A stretch of DNA of 64,000 nucleotides from JACOMS01 sp051252005. Lineage in GTDB: Bacteria > Pseudomonadota > Alphaproteobacteria > Caulobacterales > Maricaulaceae. Below the pieces are notes generated by a model. That model was not told the DNA's origin. It was given only the letters and a program-made list of their open reading frames with translations, and did no database searches. Positions 18,053 to 26,317 of this stretch are shown piece after piece (positions within the stretch are counted from its first letter, which is position 1; every line of letters begins with the position of its first letter). The DNA is taken from positions 62,001 to 126,000 of the forward strand of contig JBPOEZ010000003.1 in the NCBI GenBank assembly GCA_051252005.1. Direction: 5' to 3'. The position numbers and the translations under genes are program-made.

Positions 18053-18385
18053 CTAATCCTTCGTAAATTTCGGTGCATCTACTACCATGACTTGCACGTC
18101 AGAGACGCCTTCGCGGAGCTTTTTTGCGTCGGCATATTCGGGACTATTCCAAAAGGCATTTAAGGTCTCTCGGTCGGGCCATTCTGAAATAACGACTGAC
18201 GCTCCGTCGCCCCAAGGCTCGCGCCCTTTTGGCCCTTCAATGAGCGCTCCGCCTGGAGCGCGCAACACATATCGCCCGCCAAATTTAGTTACGAGCGGCG
18301 CTGTTGCTGTAGCATATCCCTGAATAAAAGCATCCCGGTCGCTAATGGTAGCGAAAACAATCATATAGGTACGTGTATCTGTCAT
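18053..18385 (-). CDS. DUF1330 family protein
   Basis: 110 residues with the dimeric alpha/beta-barrel pattern of DUF1330: TYMIVFATISDRDAFIQGYA, FGGRYVLRAPGG, VVISEWPDRETLNAFWNSPEY and a closing VQVMVVDAP strand. Members are small cytoplasmic proteins often found with catabolic genes, possibly isomerases or monooxygenase-like. It is the first gene of the DUF1330/CpcT-like/DUF1838 operon. No clear ribosome site is seen. An FNR-box-like palindrome lies 34 bases upstream of the ATG. Confidence 0.8.
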   Translation of the reverse strand: MTDTRTYMIVFATISDRDAFIQGYATATAPLVTKFGGRYVLRAPGGALIEGPKGREPWGDGASVVISEWPDRETLNAFWNSPEYADAKKLREGVSDVQVMVVDAPKFTKD

Positions 18386-18418
18386 AAGGAGACGTTAAAA
18401 CCTTTCTTTAGTCGTTGG

Positions 18419-18432
18419 TTGATTTGAATCAT
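18419..18432. promoter_or_regulatory. FNR/FixK-box-like site upstream of the DUF1330-CpcT-DUF1838 operon
   Basis: TTGAT-TTGA-ATCAT, nine of ten conserved positions, 34 bases before the DUF1330 ATG. It is among the best matches in the window. It also touches the end of the hydrolase gene at 18429. Confidence 0.55.
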
Positions 18433-18977
18433 GAGGTCAATTCGCGAATAAGCTGCGCCATCGCAGGATTACCAAAAGCCGGTTTAGTGATATCGCGGCG
18501 CTCTATTAATGAGCTGTTCTTAATCATGCTCGCCGCTAATTTTGTTGGTTCAAACAATGAAGATTCAGTGGCAACACAGGTTACAGCATGATCTGTCTTT
18601 TCCAGCGCTCCACTCGTATCATAGGCGAACGCCGCCCTGAAGGCATCATGCTGTGGATTTTCGGCATCAAGTGCCGCTGCGTGCTTCGCCGCTGTGTCAA
18701 TGTCGAAAAAAGGAATATCAACCAAGATTAGCGGCCCAATGTTCGGATATTGCAACGCCATTTCCAAGGCGACCAAGCAACCAGTATGAAAGCCGACAAC
18801 CACCGTGTTATCTTGCGGCAATAGTGACAAAGCATAGGCTTGTATGGTTGAGGTTGTCGCGGGCACGTCGCCATATCCTGGATATGTGCTGGCCTGCGTT
18901 TCAATGTCGGAAAGGCTTTCTCGAATTGTGTCAAAGAATGAGCCCGTATGTGGCGCTGGCGGAAGGAACAATATCAT
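18429..18977 (-). CDS. small alpha/beta-hydrolase-fold protein lacking the nucleophile
   Basis: 182 residues with the hydrolase opening MILFLPPAPHTGSFFDTI, the YPGYGDVP loop and the elbow VVVGFHTGCLVALEMAL followed by PLILVDIPFFD. In the GxSxG elbow the expected Ser is His (GFHTG), and the protein is about 80 residues shorter than usual hydrolases. A larger protein at 58614 has the same type of elbow (GHHTG). It may be a non-hydrolytic lyase or binding protein. Its ATG overlaps the stop of a short upstream reading frame (ATGA). Confidence 0.65.
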   Translation of the reverse strand: MILFLPPAPHTGSFFDTIRESLSDIETQASTYPGYGDVPATTSTIQAYALSLLPQDNTVVVGFHTGCLVALEMALQYPNIGPLILVDIPFFDIDTAAKHAAALDAENPQHDAFRAAFAYDTSGALEKTDHAVTCVATESSLFEPTKLAASMIKNSSLIERRDITKPAFGNPAMAQLIRELTS

Positions 18978-19099
18978 AGGCTTGCCTCTAAATTTTCGCG
19001 AGCCCCAAATTCTTTTCGGTACCGGCGATATGTGATTGGAAGAATAAAAATGGTAGAAGTGTCGTAAATCGCAGGCTGCGCTCCCAACGCAAAATTCAA
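18974..19099 (-). CDS. possible short coupled ORF, or 3' remnant of a broken gene
   Basis: This frame codes for about 41 residues from a TTG at 19099 with GGAAG upstream, including AIYDTSTIFILPITYRRYRK. Its stop overlaps the hydrolase ATG as ATGA. The TTG lies one base after the stop of another short frame at 19101-19193. Composition looks coding, but the family is unrecognised. It may be a real small protein, a translational leader, or the tail of a frameshifted gene whose head is the frame at 19101. Confidence 0.35.
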   Translation of the reverse strand: MNFALGAQPAIYDTSTIFILPITYRRYRKEFGARENLEASL

Positions 19100-19100
19100 C

Positions 19101-19193
19101 TTATCTTCCACAAATAGGCTTGCCTAACGAGGGCGGGGTCCATACCTCGATCAACATCGTGGTACGTTTAATATAACTTCCCAGCATTTTCAT
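19101..19193 (-). CDS. possible 30-residue leader or 5' remnant
   Basis: An ATG at 19193 directly preceded by a strong GGGAGG ribosome site opens a 30-codon frame (MKMLGSYIKRTT, then MLIEVWTPPS) that stops at 19101. The next frame starts one base later. The strong ribosome site is the main support. No family is recognised. Confidence 0.35.
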   Translation of the reverse strand: MKMLGSYIKRTTMLIEVWTPPSLGKPICGR

Positions 19194-19253
19194 CCTCCCT
19201 ACAACGACATGAATGATTTTTTTCTATAGTTAGTACCAATCCCAAAGTCAGGA

Positions 19254-19267
19254 TTGATTTAAGTCAG
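19254..19267. promoter_or_regulatory. FNR/FixK-box-like site upstream of the YciI-like gene
   Basis: TTGAT-TTAA-GTCAG, 46 bases before the ATG at 19313. The octamer AAGTCAGG occurs at 19245 and again at 19261 within the same region. Confidence 0.45.
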
Positions 19268-19275
19268 GCAAAGAT

Positions 19276-19297
19276 TTGACGTGGGATTTACCGTCAA
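19276..19297. promoter_or_regulatory. TTGACG-N10-CGTCAA inverted repeat
   Basis: Perfect six-base arms ten bases apart, ending 15 bases before the YciI-like ATG and close to its AAAGGAG site. Possible operator or mRNA structure. Confidence 0.35.
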
Positions 19298-19312
19298 GAC
19301 AAAGGAGTAAAT

Positions 19313-19690
19313 ATGTCCCAAGCTAAACGCGTACCAAAACTGACTGAACACACTTTTGTTTTTACCTGTATGGACGGCCCTGAAACAAAAGAGCCACGCA
19401 AGCAGTTCCTATTGGGTCACCTTGACCATATAGCGAAACATAATGATAAATACCGCGCGGCTGGCCCTCTGAAAGACACGCCAGACGGCGAAATTATCGG
19501 CAGCATCTTCCTCGTCGCCGCCGACACAAAGGATGAAGCTTGGGACATCATGCGCGGCGACCCCTATATCAAAGCAGAAATGTACGCCTCCGTCACCGTC
19601 CACCACTTCACCCCAGCTTGCGGGCACTGGATGGGCGGCGTGATTTGGGATCATGACGAAGTACGCACTAATATGAAAAAATATACCTAG
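19313..19690 (+). CDS. YciI-like family protein (paralogue 1)
   Basis: 125 residues: HTFVFTCMDGPETKEPRKQ, HLDHIAKHNDKYRAAGPLKD, GSIFLVAADTKDEAWDIMRGDPYIKAEMYASVTV (in part) show the YCII dimeric barrel with the His-Asp-like pair in the LDHI segment. Related proteins include dehydrochlorinases and muconolactone-type enzymes, but most are uncharacterised. AAAGGAG precedes the ATG. A close paralogue is at 56093-56473. It is convergent with the nitrilase-fold lipoprotein gene. Confidence 0.83.
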   Translation: MSQAKRVPKLTEHTFVFTCMDGPETKEPRKQFLLGHLDHIAKHNDKYRAAGPLKDTPDGEIIGSIFLVAADTKDEAWDIMRGDPYIKAEMYASVTVHHFTPACGHWMGGVIWDHDEVRTNMKKYT

Positions 19691-19692
19691 CC

Positions 19693-20850
19693 TTATTCAG
19701 CGCTAGGTTTGAAGCGGCTAACGCCTTCCATCAGCTCTTTCATTTCTTCCCCCGTCTGCGGAAGCTCGTCTGCCGGAATATCCAGATGGTTTATCGGAAA
19801 CTCTTGCACATATTGGTCAAGAACAGGCTTCGTCATTTCATAAGCAAAATTAGGAATTTTTCGGTTCTTACGAAATTCAGCAATTGGAATTTCAGCTTCG
19901 ATAATATCATCTTCCGTTTTGGAGAGTGACTTAGCTAAAATCTCCCCATTAGGACCGGCAATAATACTTTCACCCGCGCTATAGCCTGGATAATCAAACG
20001 CAATATTAGTCATCGGTGAGTAAAATTTATTGATCCGCGCCATAGCAACGACGTCATCCTCAGCAAACAACGTAGCGGTCCGCACCATGATTTCTGTGCC
20101 TCGCATAGCAAACGCTGCAAACACAAATGGGTCCATCTGCACCGTAGACACCGCTACATTACCATACTCAGTTTGGAGAACCGGAAACTCTTCTTCAGGG
20201 CCATATTTTGCCCGATATTTATCCCGAACAGCCTCAATCGTCGTCGTCATGATCTCGCGGTCTTTGTAAATTCGTTTAATATTCCGCGATTTCCAGAACG
20301 CCCTCTTAAGCGCCCCATCACGTCCAATGACAGCATTTATAGAAAGAATATGACCTGGCCAATCCTTGTCCGTCGCGTACGTACCGAAAATGAGATAAGT
20401 GTCGCAAGCTTTGGCAATTTTACCTAAACGTTCAGTTTCAGGCCCCGGAATTTCTACTGTAAATTTGAGCTTATCAGAACGCGATCCAGCCGAATATCCA
20501 GTCAGAGGGAATTCGTGAAAAAGAAGGAAATCAGGCTTTTTACCCGTGGTGCAAGCTTTCTCAGCCATCGCCTCCATATGTTTTAGGTTATGATCCAGAC
20601 CCTCGTCTATTGTCGGAAAGTCCGAAAGCGAGTCGACCGTCGTTTGCAAAACCTTCAACACGATAGTCTCTTTTGCCAGCGGGACGGTGGGATAAGACCC
20701 GTCTGGCTGCACCAAAACTGTTTCTGCGTTCTGTATGACACTTTCTTGCTTGGTTGCTATGTGACTCGCTGTCTCTTCCGGAGCGCTACAACTCCACAAC
20801 ATCAGTGTAGAACCGACTGCCATCATTAAGTTTAAGCTATAGTTTTTCAC
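19693..20850 (-). CDS. carbon-nitrogen-hydrolase-fold lipoprotein lacking the catalytic Cys
   Basis: The 385-residue protein starts at a GTG with a strong AGGAGG site and has a lipoprotein signal (MLWSC). It then follows the nitrilase fold: FLLFHEFPLTGYSAGS with the Glu, AFWKSRNIKRIYKD with the Lys, and YGNVAVSTVQMDPFVFAAFA where active enzymes have IC-x-D. The catalytic Cys position is Gln here. It may be an inactive binding protein or use another chemistry. Surface-tethered nitrilase-fold proteins are uncommon. An FNR-like site lies at 20903. The cytoplasmic nitrilase-fold protein at 28402 keeps its Cys. Confidence 0.8.
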   Translation of the reverse strand: MKNYSLNLMMAVGSTLMLWSCSAPEETASHIATKQESVIQNAETVLVQPDGSYPTVPLAKETIVLKVLQTTVDSLSDFPTIDEGLDHNLKHMEAMAEKACTTGKKPDFLLFHEFPLTGYSAGSRSDKLKFTVEIPGPETERLGKIAKACDTYLIFGTYATDKDWPGHILSINAVIGRDGALKRAFWKSRNIKRIYKDREIMTTTIEAVRDKYRAKYGPEEEFPVLQTEYGNVAVSTVQMDPFVFAAFAMRGTEIMVRTATLFAEDDVVAMARINKFYSPMTNIAFDYPGYSAGESIIAGPNGEILAKSLSKTEDDIIEAEIPIAEFRKNRKIPNFAYEMTKPVLDQYVQEFPINHLDIPADELPQTGEEMKELMEGVSRFKPSAE

Positions 20851-20902
20851 GCGATCCTCCTATGTGTGAATTTGGATAGTGACGCTTTTCAACGAAGCTT
20901 AA

Positions 20903-20916
20903 TTGATTAACCTCAA
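20903..20916. promoter_or_regulatory. FNR/FixK-box-like site upstream of the nitrilase-fold lipoprotein gene
   Basis: TTGAT-TAAC-CTCAA, nine of ten conserved positions, 53 bases before the GTG start at 20850. Confidence 0.5.
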
Positions 20917-21098
20917 GCCGGTGTTACCGCCCAAAAAGTTACACTCCTGTCGTTTGTATTGACTTTATCAGAGTATTTCGGGCGCCAACATGAACTTTAC
21001 ATATAAACACTCCCAAGCTCATTGCCCGTTTCTACCCGAGATAAAAAGTAATTGCGAAATGAGCCTGTACTAACAAGGAAGCTAGGGTAGTAAGCGGC

Positions 21099-22001
21099 AT
21101 GGGATTGAAAGACTTTTCGTTACTGTTTGCTGTTTGCTTCGTCTGGGGCCTTAACATTGTGATTACACGGTGGGTCGTATTCGATGCCGCTGTGCCGCCA
21201 ATCTTTTTTGCCGCCGTCAGGTTTTTGGGTGTAGCAGTTCTGCTCATCCCGTTCTTGCGGCCTATTCCTGAAGATATCAAAACCCTGTTTCTCATATCCT
21301 TCTTCATCGGGGCTGGGCATTTCGCACTCCTCTTTGTCGGACTTGCGAATGCTGAAGCTTCCGCAGCATCAATCGTAGGTCAATTGGGTGTCCCATTTTC
21401 CACGCTCATGAGCATGGCCTTTCTAGGGGAAACTATTGGCTGGCGCCGCGGCCTAGGAATCATGCTCGCTTTTGCAGGGGTCTTATTGATTGTTGTCGAT
21501 CCGGAAGGTTTCACCATATCATTCGGACTCTTATACATAGCAGGCGCTGCCTTCATTGGTTCCGTTGGCGGCATTTTAATGAAACGGATGAAACCCGTTT
21601 CGGCCTTACAAATGCAGGCTTGGATCGGCCTCTTTTCATTCGCTCCGCTCTTCGCTGTTTCTGCCTTTCTTGAACACGGGCAATGGAGCACATATGTCGC
21701 TGGCGGATTACCGGTTTGGGTTGCGACACTATTTGCAGTCGTGGGAGTTTCAATATTTGGACACGGTGCCTTTTATTACCTCATTAAAAAACATGACATT
21801 TCTCTGCTCTCGCCCCTTACTCTTATGACGCCAATATGGGGTGTTGTATTGAGCATTGTATTTCTGAAAGATGCCATTACGGCGCAGCTCATTCTGGGCT
21901 CTATCATCTCGCTCAGCGGCGTGCTTGTCATTGCCTTAAGGTCTAATAAGACACTCCCAGAAGCAGGACTGGGCAAAAAATTCGGAAGCGGTGGCTCTTA
22001 G
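21099..22001 (+). CDS. EamA/DMT family transporter
   Basis: 300 residues with about ten hydrophobic helices in two EamA repeats. The first begins LLFAVCFVWGLNIVITRW, and the repeat ends at GETIGWRRGLGIMLAFAGVLLIV and LKDAITAQLILGSIISLSGVLVIAL (in part), a layout typical of drug/metabolite exporters such as amino-acid or purine exporters. It stands alone; no good ribosome site is visible before the ATG. Cargo unknown. Confidence 0.85.
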   Translation: MGLKDFSLLFAVCFVWGLNIVITRWVVFDAAVPPIFFAAVRFLGVAVLLIPFLRPIPEDIKTLFLISFFIGAGHFALLFVGLANAEASAASIVGQLGVPFSTLMSMAFLGETIGWRRGLGIMLAFAGVLLIVVDPEGFTISFGLLYIAGAAFIGSVGGILMKRMKPVSALQMQAWIGLFSFAPLFAVSAFLEHGQWSTYVAGGLPVWVATLFAVVGVSIFGHGAFYYLIKKHDISLLSPLTLMTPIWGVVLSIVFLKDAITAQLILGSIISLSGVLVIALRSNKTLPEAGLGKKFGSGGS

Positions 22002-22136
22002 ACGTTTTAACAACTTAAAGCCCCACGCCGTGATTAATCCTGCACCCAGACAACATCTCCCCCATTAAAATCAAACGCTTACAATAAAAACACGCCATAT
22101 AATCCTCGCGCCCCTTATCAGGGGTATGTTTTTATC

Positions 22137-22955
22137 ATGACTTATTTTGATAACACCCCAGAGCAGAACCTTGCGCGCCCAGATACAGAGATATTACCAC
22201 CGTTAAAGGCGCCTTCCCTTGCTGGGGTGCTCGCTTTACGGGCCATGATACCGTGTTTGATGACATGGCTACGCGCCCATATAGGGCAGCGCGGCGCGAA
22301 GGGGATTGCGCGTAATGTGCAAGTGAGCCTGCGCCGTCTTCATAAGAAAGAGAAAGCGGCTATGGCCGCCGTGATCAAAAAGGCGCTTCGCAGTTCTTCG
22401 GAGTGGCGGGCGCGGGTGTTCGAAGATTTGGGCGGACTGCCCGCCTTGGCTCGGTGGGAGGCGCGTTTGCTGCGCGCCCATACGCCGCCGCCCGAAGACG
22501 ATTATAGCTGGCTCGACGATGACCCTGCTGATTGGCCCATGATAGAGGCGGCAGCGCCTCGCAAACCCATTTCCCCATCCGCTCAGGCGCGAGACAATAA
22601 AGGCCCGCGCCTTGACCGAGACGGCCTGTTTAAGTGGGCAGCGATTCCGCAGGGCAAACATGAACGCAGCGCCCGAGAGCCAAGTCCCTATGAAGGCAGG
22701 TGCGCCGAGCGCGCTGACCACTTTTTAAATGCGCGCCGCGCACATCGAAGTTTCACTAACCCGTGGCCCATTGAAGTCAGCCCTAGTGACCTATTAGATC
22801 CGTTTGAGCCCGAAGAGATTATTATACTCACGCAAACGCCCGCTGCGCTCTGGGACGCTCACATGCTCGAACCCGAAAAATGGCAAAGCGAGATGACGGT
22901 AATTGGCCACCGCATATGGCCAGAAACCCGGCCCGCATGCCTAGTCCCGAGCTAG
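22137..22955 (+). CDS. hypothetical protein
   Basis: 272 residues, no signal peptide, one weakly hydrophobic stretch (SLAGVLALRAMIPCLMTWL) near 27-45, then a basic helix and a long Pro/Arg/Asp-rich, probably disordered half ending in EPEEIIILTQTPAALWDAHM. I do not recognise the family. Its codon choice is more GC-rich than its neighbours, which suggests it belongs to the core genome rather than the accessory blocks. It stands alone between the EamA gene and a repeat-bearing spacer. Confidence 0.6.
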   Translation: MTYFDNTPEQNLARPDTEILPPLKAPSLAGVLALRAMIPCLMTWLRAHIGQRGAKGIARNVQVSLRRLHKKEKAAMAAVIKKALRSSSEWRARVFEDLGGLPALARWEARLLRAHTPPPEDDYSWLDDDPADWPMIEAAAPRKPISPSAQARDNKGPRLDRDGLFKWAAIPQGKHERSAREPSPYEGRCAERADHFLNARRAHRSFTNPWPIEVSPSDLLDPFEPEEIIILTQTPAALWDAHMLEPEKWQSEMTVIGHRIWPETRPACLVPS

Positions 22956-23429
22956 ATATAAAGCCCTCACCTACCCCATAACCCCAATCAACCTTACCGT
23001 CTTCTAGCCTTACAAAGCTTGGAGCGGGCAATCCCGCTTACAGTGCAAACGTTTGAGGTTTGTTGGTAGTGGCGCCAGTCCTAAGATAGCTAGTCTCACG
23101 CCCGAAAATCCCTAAGAACAGGAAATTAACAGGGAATATTTGCAAAATATACCGATTTAGTGAGAAATAGGCCATTTTCGGCTCCCTAACTCTCTGTAAT
23201 TACGGGAGAAAATATCAAAATTCCCTGCAAAAATTATCAGGGAATTTGTTCCGGCATGCAGGGAACGAGTTTTCCGCGCAGGGAATGGAATAATTGAAGG
23301 AACCGAGGTCAAGATAAGGAAAGGCCAGTATAGAAATGAACAATTGAAGCCATTGGGTTGTTGCTCTAGTGCTCCCACGACTTTCCACATAAGAAAGTCA
23401 TGGGACATTTAACATTCAGAAATTTTCAA
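22956..23429. repeat. 474-base spacer with CAGGGAA repeat cluster
   Basis: No convincing gene is seen. CAGGGAA occurs at 23130, 23238, 23259 and 23279, and as TTCCCTG at 23221, the last four within 65 bases. The TTCCCTG/CAGGGAA pair at 23221-23244 can fold. Similar short repeats are, from memory, common between alphaproteobacterial genes. Confidence 0.5.
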
Positions 23430-24176
23430 TCAAAATTTGTATTCAATCGCCAGTTTGTAAATATTTGATTTTGCACCGTCTTGGGTATGAAGAGACCGCC
23501 CGAATAAGGCCTGCAGCTCCGCATTTTCGACAATGCCCAATTGGAAGCCAATATTGGCCTGTGTGTTAAATTTGTTGAACTTCGCATCGGGGCTTTGAAA
23601 GATCAGTTCCCCGCCGAGCTTGAGTTTTGACGCGACGCGGCGCATGGCGAGTAGGCCTATATATCCGCTGTCTTTTGATTGACCAAAAACATGTTCATAT
23701 CCGATCTCTGACCCAAGATCCCAGTCGCCGCTTTTGTACCCTATGATTAGAGGAATTTTGAATGCCGCATCTCCATTTCCTAGGCCACGCGATGCATCAC
23801 CTGTCGGAATTTTCATCACCGGCTCAATTGCCATGGCGATGCCATAGGTTTTTTCAGAAGCTTTTAAGAAGTTCCATTTAGAAGACACCTCTATGTCGGC
23901 AACCCCGCTTTCGTTTGGCCCAGCAGAGGGTTTTATGGTGCGGTAAGTCGTCTTGATTTTTACAGCAAGATCGGGCGCAACGCTCGTGCTAAACTCTACG
24001 CTGGGAAGGTCAATTTTATCTTTAGCGTCCCCATCCGTTAACTGGGTACCTATTTTGACTGACTTAGTATCAGATACCCCTGTGGAGCTGACTGTGAATG
24101 GGCCTGCATAGGCCGCATCTGCGCAAACGGTTACAGCGCATCCAACAAGCACTGCAGCAATATTAGTAATCTTCAT
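23430..24176 (-). CDS. outer-membrane beta-barrel (transporter/porin-like) protein
   Basis: Start at the ATG at 24176, with AAGGA upstream. This gives a Sec signal ending ADAAYAG and a mature protein of about 225 residues made of alternating strands (SEIGYEHVFGQ, ANIGFQLGIVENAELQ) and ending in Phe (LAIEYKF), the outer-membrane insertion signature. It resembles small 8-12-stranded barrels annotated as transporters. It lies 117 bases after the histidine kinase gene on the same strand, so it may be a target or partner of the PepSY/two-component set. Confidence 0.7.
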   Translation of the reverse strand: MKITNIAAVLVGCAVTVCADAAYAGPFTVSSTGVSDTKSVKIGTQLTDGDAKDKIDLPSVEFSTSVAPDLAVKIKTTYRTIKPSAGPNESGVADIEVSSKWNFLKASEKTYGIAMAIEPVMKIPTGDASRGLGNGDAAFKIPLIIGYKSGDWDLGSEIGYEHVFGQSKDSGYIGLLAMRRVASKLKLGGELIFQSPDAKFNKFNTQANIGFQLGIVENAELQALFGRSLHTQDGAKSNIYKLAIEYKF

Positions 24177-24293
24177 TTTAAGTTTTCCTTGGTTATGATG
24201 ACACTTGATTAACAAAGGGCCGCTGACAGTTTCAGGGCAGGCCCTGTCAGCCAAATGTCAGTTATCTGTTCTTATTTCTCTCGCAGTCGAAGC

Positions 24294-25655
24294 TTAAACA
24301 TCGGTCTGGTCAGGTTCGACGGGCCAACTGATTGTGACGCATAAGCCTCCCAATTCACTTTTGCTCAACATGATATCTCCGGCAGTAGCATCCATCATGC
24401 CCTTCACAATTGATAACCCAAAGCCGTGCCCCGCCCCCTCCTCATCCAGACGAATTCCGCGGCCGAATACGCTTTGAATTAATTCCGGTTCTATGCCAGG
24501 CCCATCATCATCCACACTAATTGATACCACTTCATTTTCAGTGTGTGCCCTGACGCTTACAATACGCCTCGCGTGCCGAGACGCATTTTCGATCAAAGCC
24601 CCTAAAACCTCACTGACGTCGATGCTCGCAATGGGTACGCTAAAGGCTTCAGCAATCGCGACATCAAATACTTTACTCGCGCCTGCATCAGTTCGCTCTA
24701 TGACAGCAATAAGACCTTCAACCGATTTTCGTATATCGCTTGCCTCAGACTTAGAGTTACGCACGGAGGCCGCGCGGGCGCGGGCAAGCTCCGTTTCAAG
24801 TGTCGCAGTCGCCGTCGCAATCGTACGGTCCAGCCCATCAGCAGCGTCCATAGCGCCGGCTTCGCGAGCACGGCGGCTCTGCGCTGAGAGTGCTGATAGC
24901 GGTGTTTTTAAGCTATGCGCTAGATCTGCCGCACGGCGCCGAGCGCGGTCAAGATCTACCTCTCTGACTTCAACCAAGTTATTAATGGCATGAATAAGCG
25001 GCTTAATTTCATTCGGGTGACTGTCCGACAAACGTGCGTTTGAATTTCGTCTCAATATGTCTAGCTCTGAATGTAACCTAGCGAGAGGTTTCAATCCGAC
25101 GCTGATTTGCACCCAAGACGCAAGCATCAGAACTCCCCACAAAATGGCTAATGATGCGATCATTTGCGTCTTAAATTCCTGCTGGACCTGTAAGAGAACG
25201 TCGTCATTCACAGCCAGCTGGACAATTGCTTTTTGATCGTTTTGCTCAAGCCACACAGTACGCTCTATCAAAAGCAAGTTGTGCCCATAAACGTCGGGCA
25301 CTCGCGTCACCTTCCAAAAATTGGAACTAACGTTTTCCCCTACCGGTAAAGACCGGTCCCAAAGTGACGGAGAATATATGCGGCCTTCGCCAGTAGAAAC
25401 TTGCCAATAAAGGCCTCCTGCGGGTTCGTTAAACCGGTTATCCGTTGGATAGTTAAGGATTTCTGGCCGTCCGTCGGCAGCGATGGTCAGTGACGCCAGC
25501 AATTCTCGTGATTTAGACTGTAGTGATAAAGACTCGCGATGTTCGATATGCTCCACGAACATCCAATTAAGCCCAACGTTTGCGAAAATTAGAGCCATTA
25601 GAATGGCTACTGCCGCTAACACGTTCAACCTTATACGCAGAGACTGAAAATTCAT
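24294..25655 (-). CDS. sensor histidine kinase
   Basis: 453 residues: transmembrane helices at about 11-33 and 165-186 enclosing a periplasmic sensor domain, then the dimerisation motif DLAHSLKTPLS with phospho-acceptor His near 247, and the ATP-binding N box ENASRHA, DDGPGIEPE and GHGFGLSIVKGM. This layout matches PhoQ/QseC-like kinases. Its ATG overlaps the response regulator gene end by four bases. The signal may be a metal or cation, judging from the PepSY protein encoded first in the operon. Confidence 0.93.
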   Translation of the reverse strand: MNFQSLRIRLNVLAAVAILMALIFANVGLNWMFVEHIEHRESLSLQSKSRELLASLTIAADGRPEILNYPTDNRFNEPAGGLYWQVSTGEGRIYSPSLWDRSLPVGENVSSNFWKVTRVPDVYGHNLLLIERTVWLEQNDQKAIVQLAVNDDVLLQVQQEFKTQMIASLAILWGVLMLASWVQISVGLKPLARLHSELDILRRNSNARLSDSHPNEIKPLIHAINNLVEVREVDLDRARRRAADLAHSLKTPLSALSAQSRRAREAGAMDAADGLDRTIATATATLETELARARAASVRNSKSEASDIRKSVEGLIAVIERTDAGASKVFDVAIAEAFSVPIASIDVSEVLGALIENASRHARRIVSVRAHTENEVVSISVDDDGPGIEPELIQSVFGRGIRLDEEGAGHGFGLSIVKGMMDATAGDIMLSKSELGGLCVTISWPVEPDQTDV

Positions 25656-26317
25656 GGGTTAGAATTCGAAATAGTATAACCAAACCCGCGGCGTGTTTCG
25701 ATGATGGTTTGTCCAACTTTCTGGCGCAACCTTTTGACCAGTGCCTCGATAGCATTTTTGTCTGTATTATCCGCGACACCGTATAAATGCTCTCCAATTA
25801 CATGCACAGGAACGGCCTGACCTGGATGATGTGCTAGAAGCTCCAGAAAACGATATTCCAATGGTGATAGCCGCACGGTTTTTGAATCGATCCGAACCTC
25901 TAACCGCGCAGTATCGAGCGCCAATCTTCCGAACCTAATGACCGGCGAACTATGTCCAGCGGCACGGCGTAACAAGCCACGCATACGGGCAATTAACTCG
26001 CCCATTTCAAATGGCTTAGTTAGATAGTCATCCGCGCCAGCCTCAATGCCCTCAACCTTTTCAGTCCAATCACTACGGGCTGTAAGGATCAAGACGGGGA
26101 AGTTACGTTGGCTCTCCCGCCAACGCCTCAGAACGCTCAATCCATCAAGCTCCGGTAGCCCCAGATCGAGAACGGCCGCAGCATAGTCTTCGGTGTCGCC
26201 GAGAAATAGTGCATCGGTACCAGCTCTGGATAAATCCACAACAAATCCAGCCTCTCGCAGACTATGCGCAAGGTCTTCACCAACATCAGGATCATCTTCG
26301 ACGACAAGAACTCTCAT
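25652..26317 (-). CDS. OmpR/PhoP-type response regulator
   Basis: 221 residues with a receiver domain (acidic pocket EDD at 7-9, phospho-acceptor Asp51, Thr79, Lys101) and a C-terminal winged helix (VRLSPLEYRFLELLAHHPGQAV, in part, and the recognition region KNAIEALVKRLRQKVG). It is encoded directly after the PepSY gene, sharing one base, and overlaps the kinase gene by four bases. It probably controls its own operon and possibly the barrel protein at 23430. Confidence 0.94.
   Translation of the reverse strand: MRVLVVEDDPDVGEDLAHSLREAGFVVDLSRAGTDALFLGDTEDYAAAVLDLGLPELDGLSVLRRWRESQRNFPVLILTARSDWTEKVEGIEAGADDYLTKPFEMGELIARMRGLLRRAAGHSSPVIRFGRLALDTARLEVRIDSKTVRLSPLEYRFLELLAHHPGQAVPVHVIGEHLYGVADNTDKNAIEALVKRLRQKVGQTIIETRRGFGYTISNSNP

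Noticed and set aside
22269..22721. 150-codon frame opposite the hypothetical gene at 22137
   Set aside because: Arg/Ala-rich shadow without ribosome site. The plus-strand frame is longer and acidic/basic balanced, though neither has a known family.
24493..24993. 166-codon frame opposite the histidine kinase gene
   Set aside because: Low-complexity Ser/Arg/Ala-rich translation that mirrors the kinase codons; the kinase has complete motifs.
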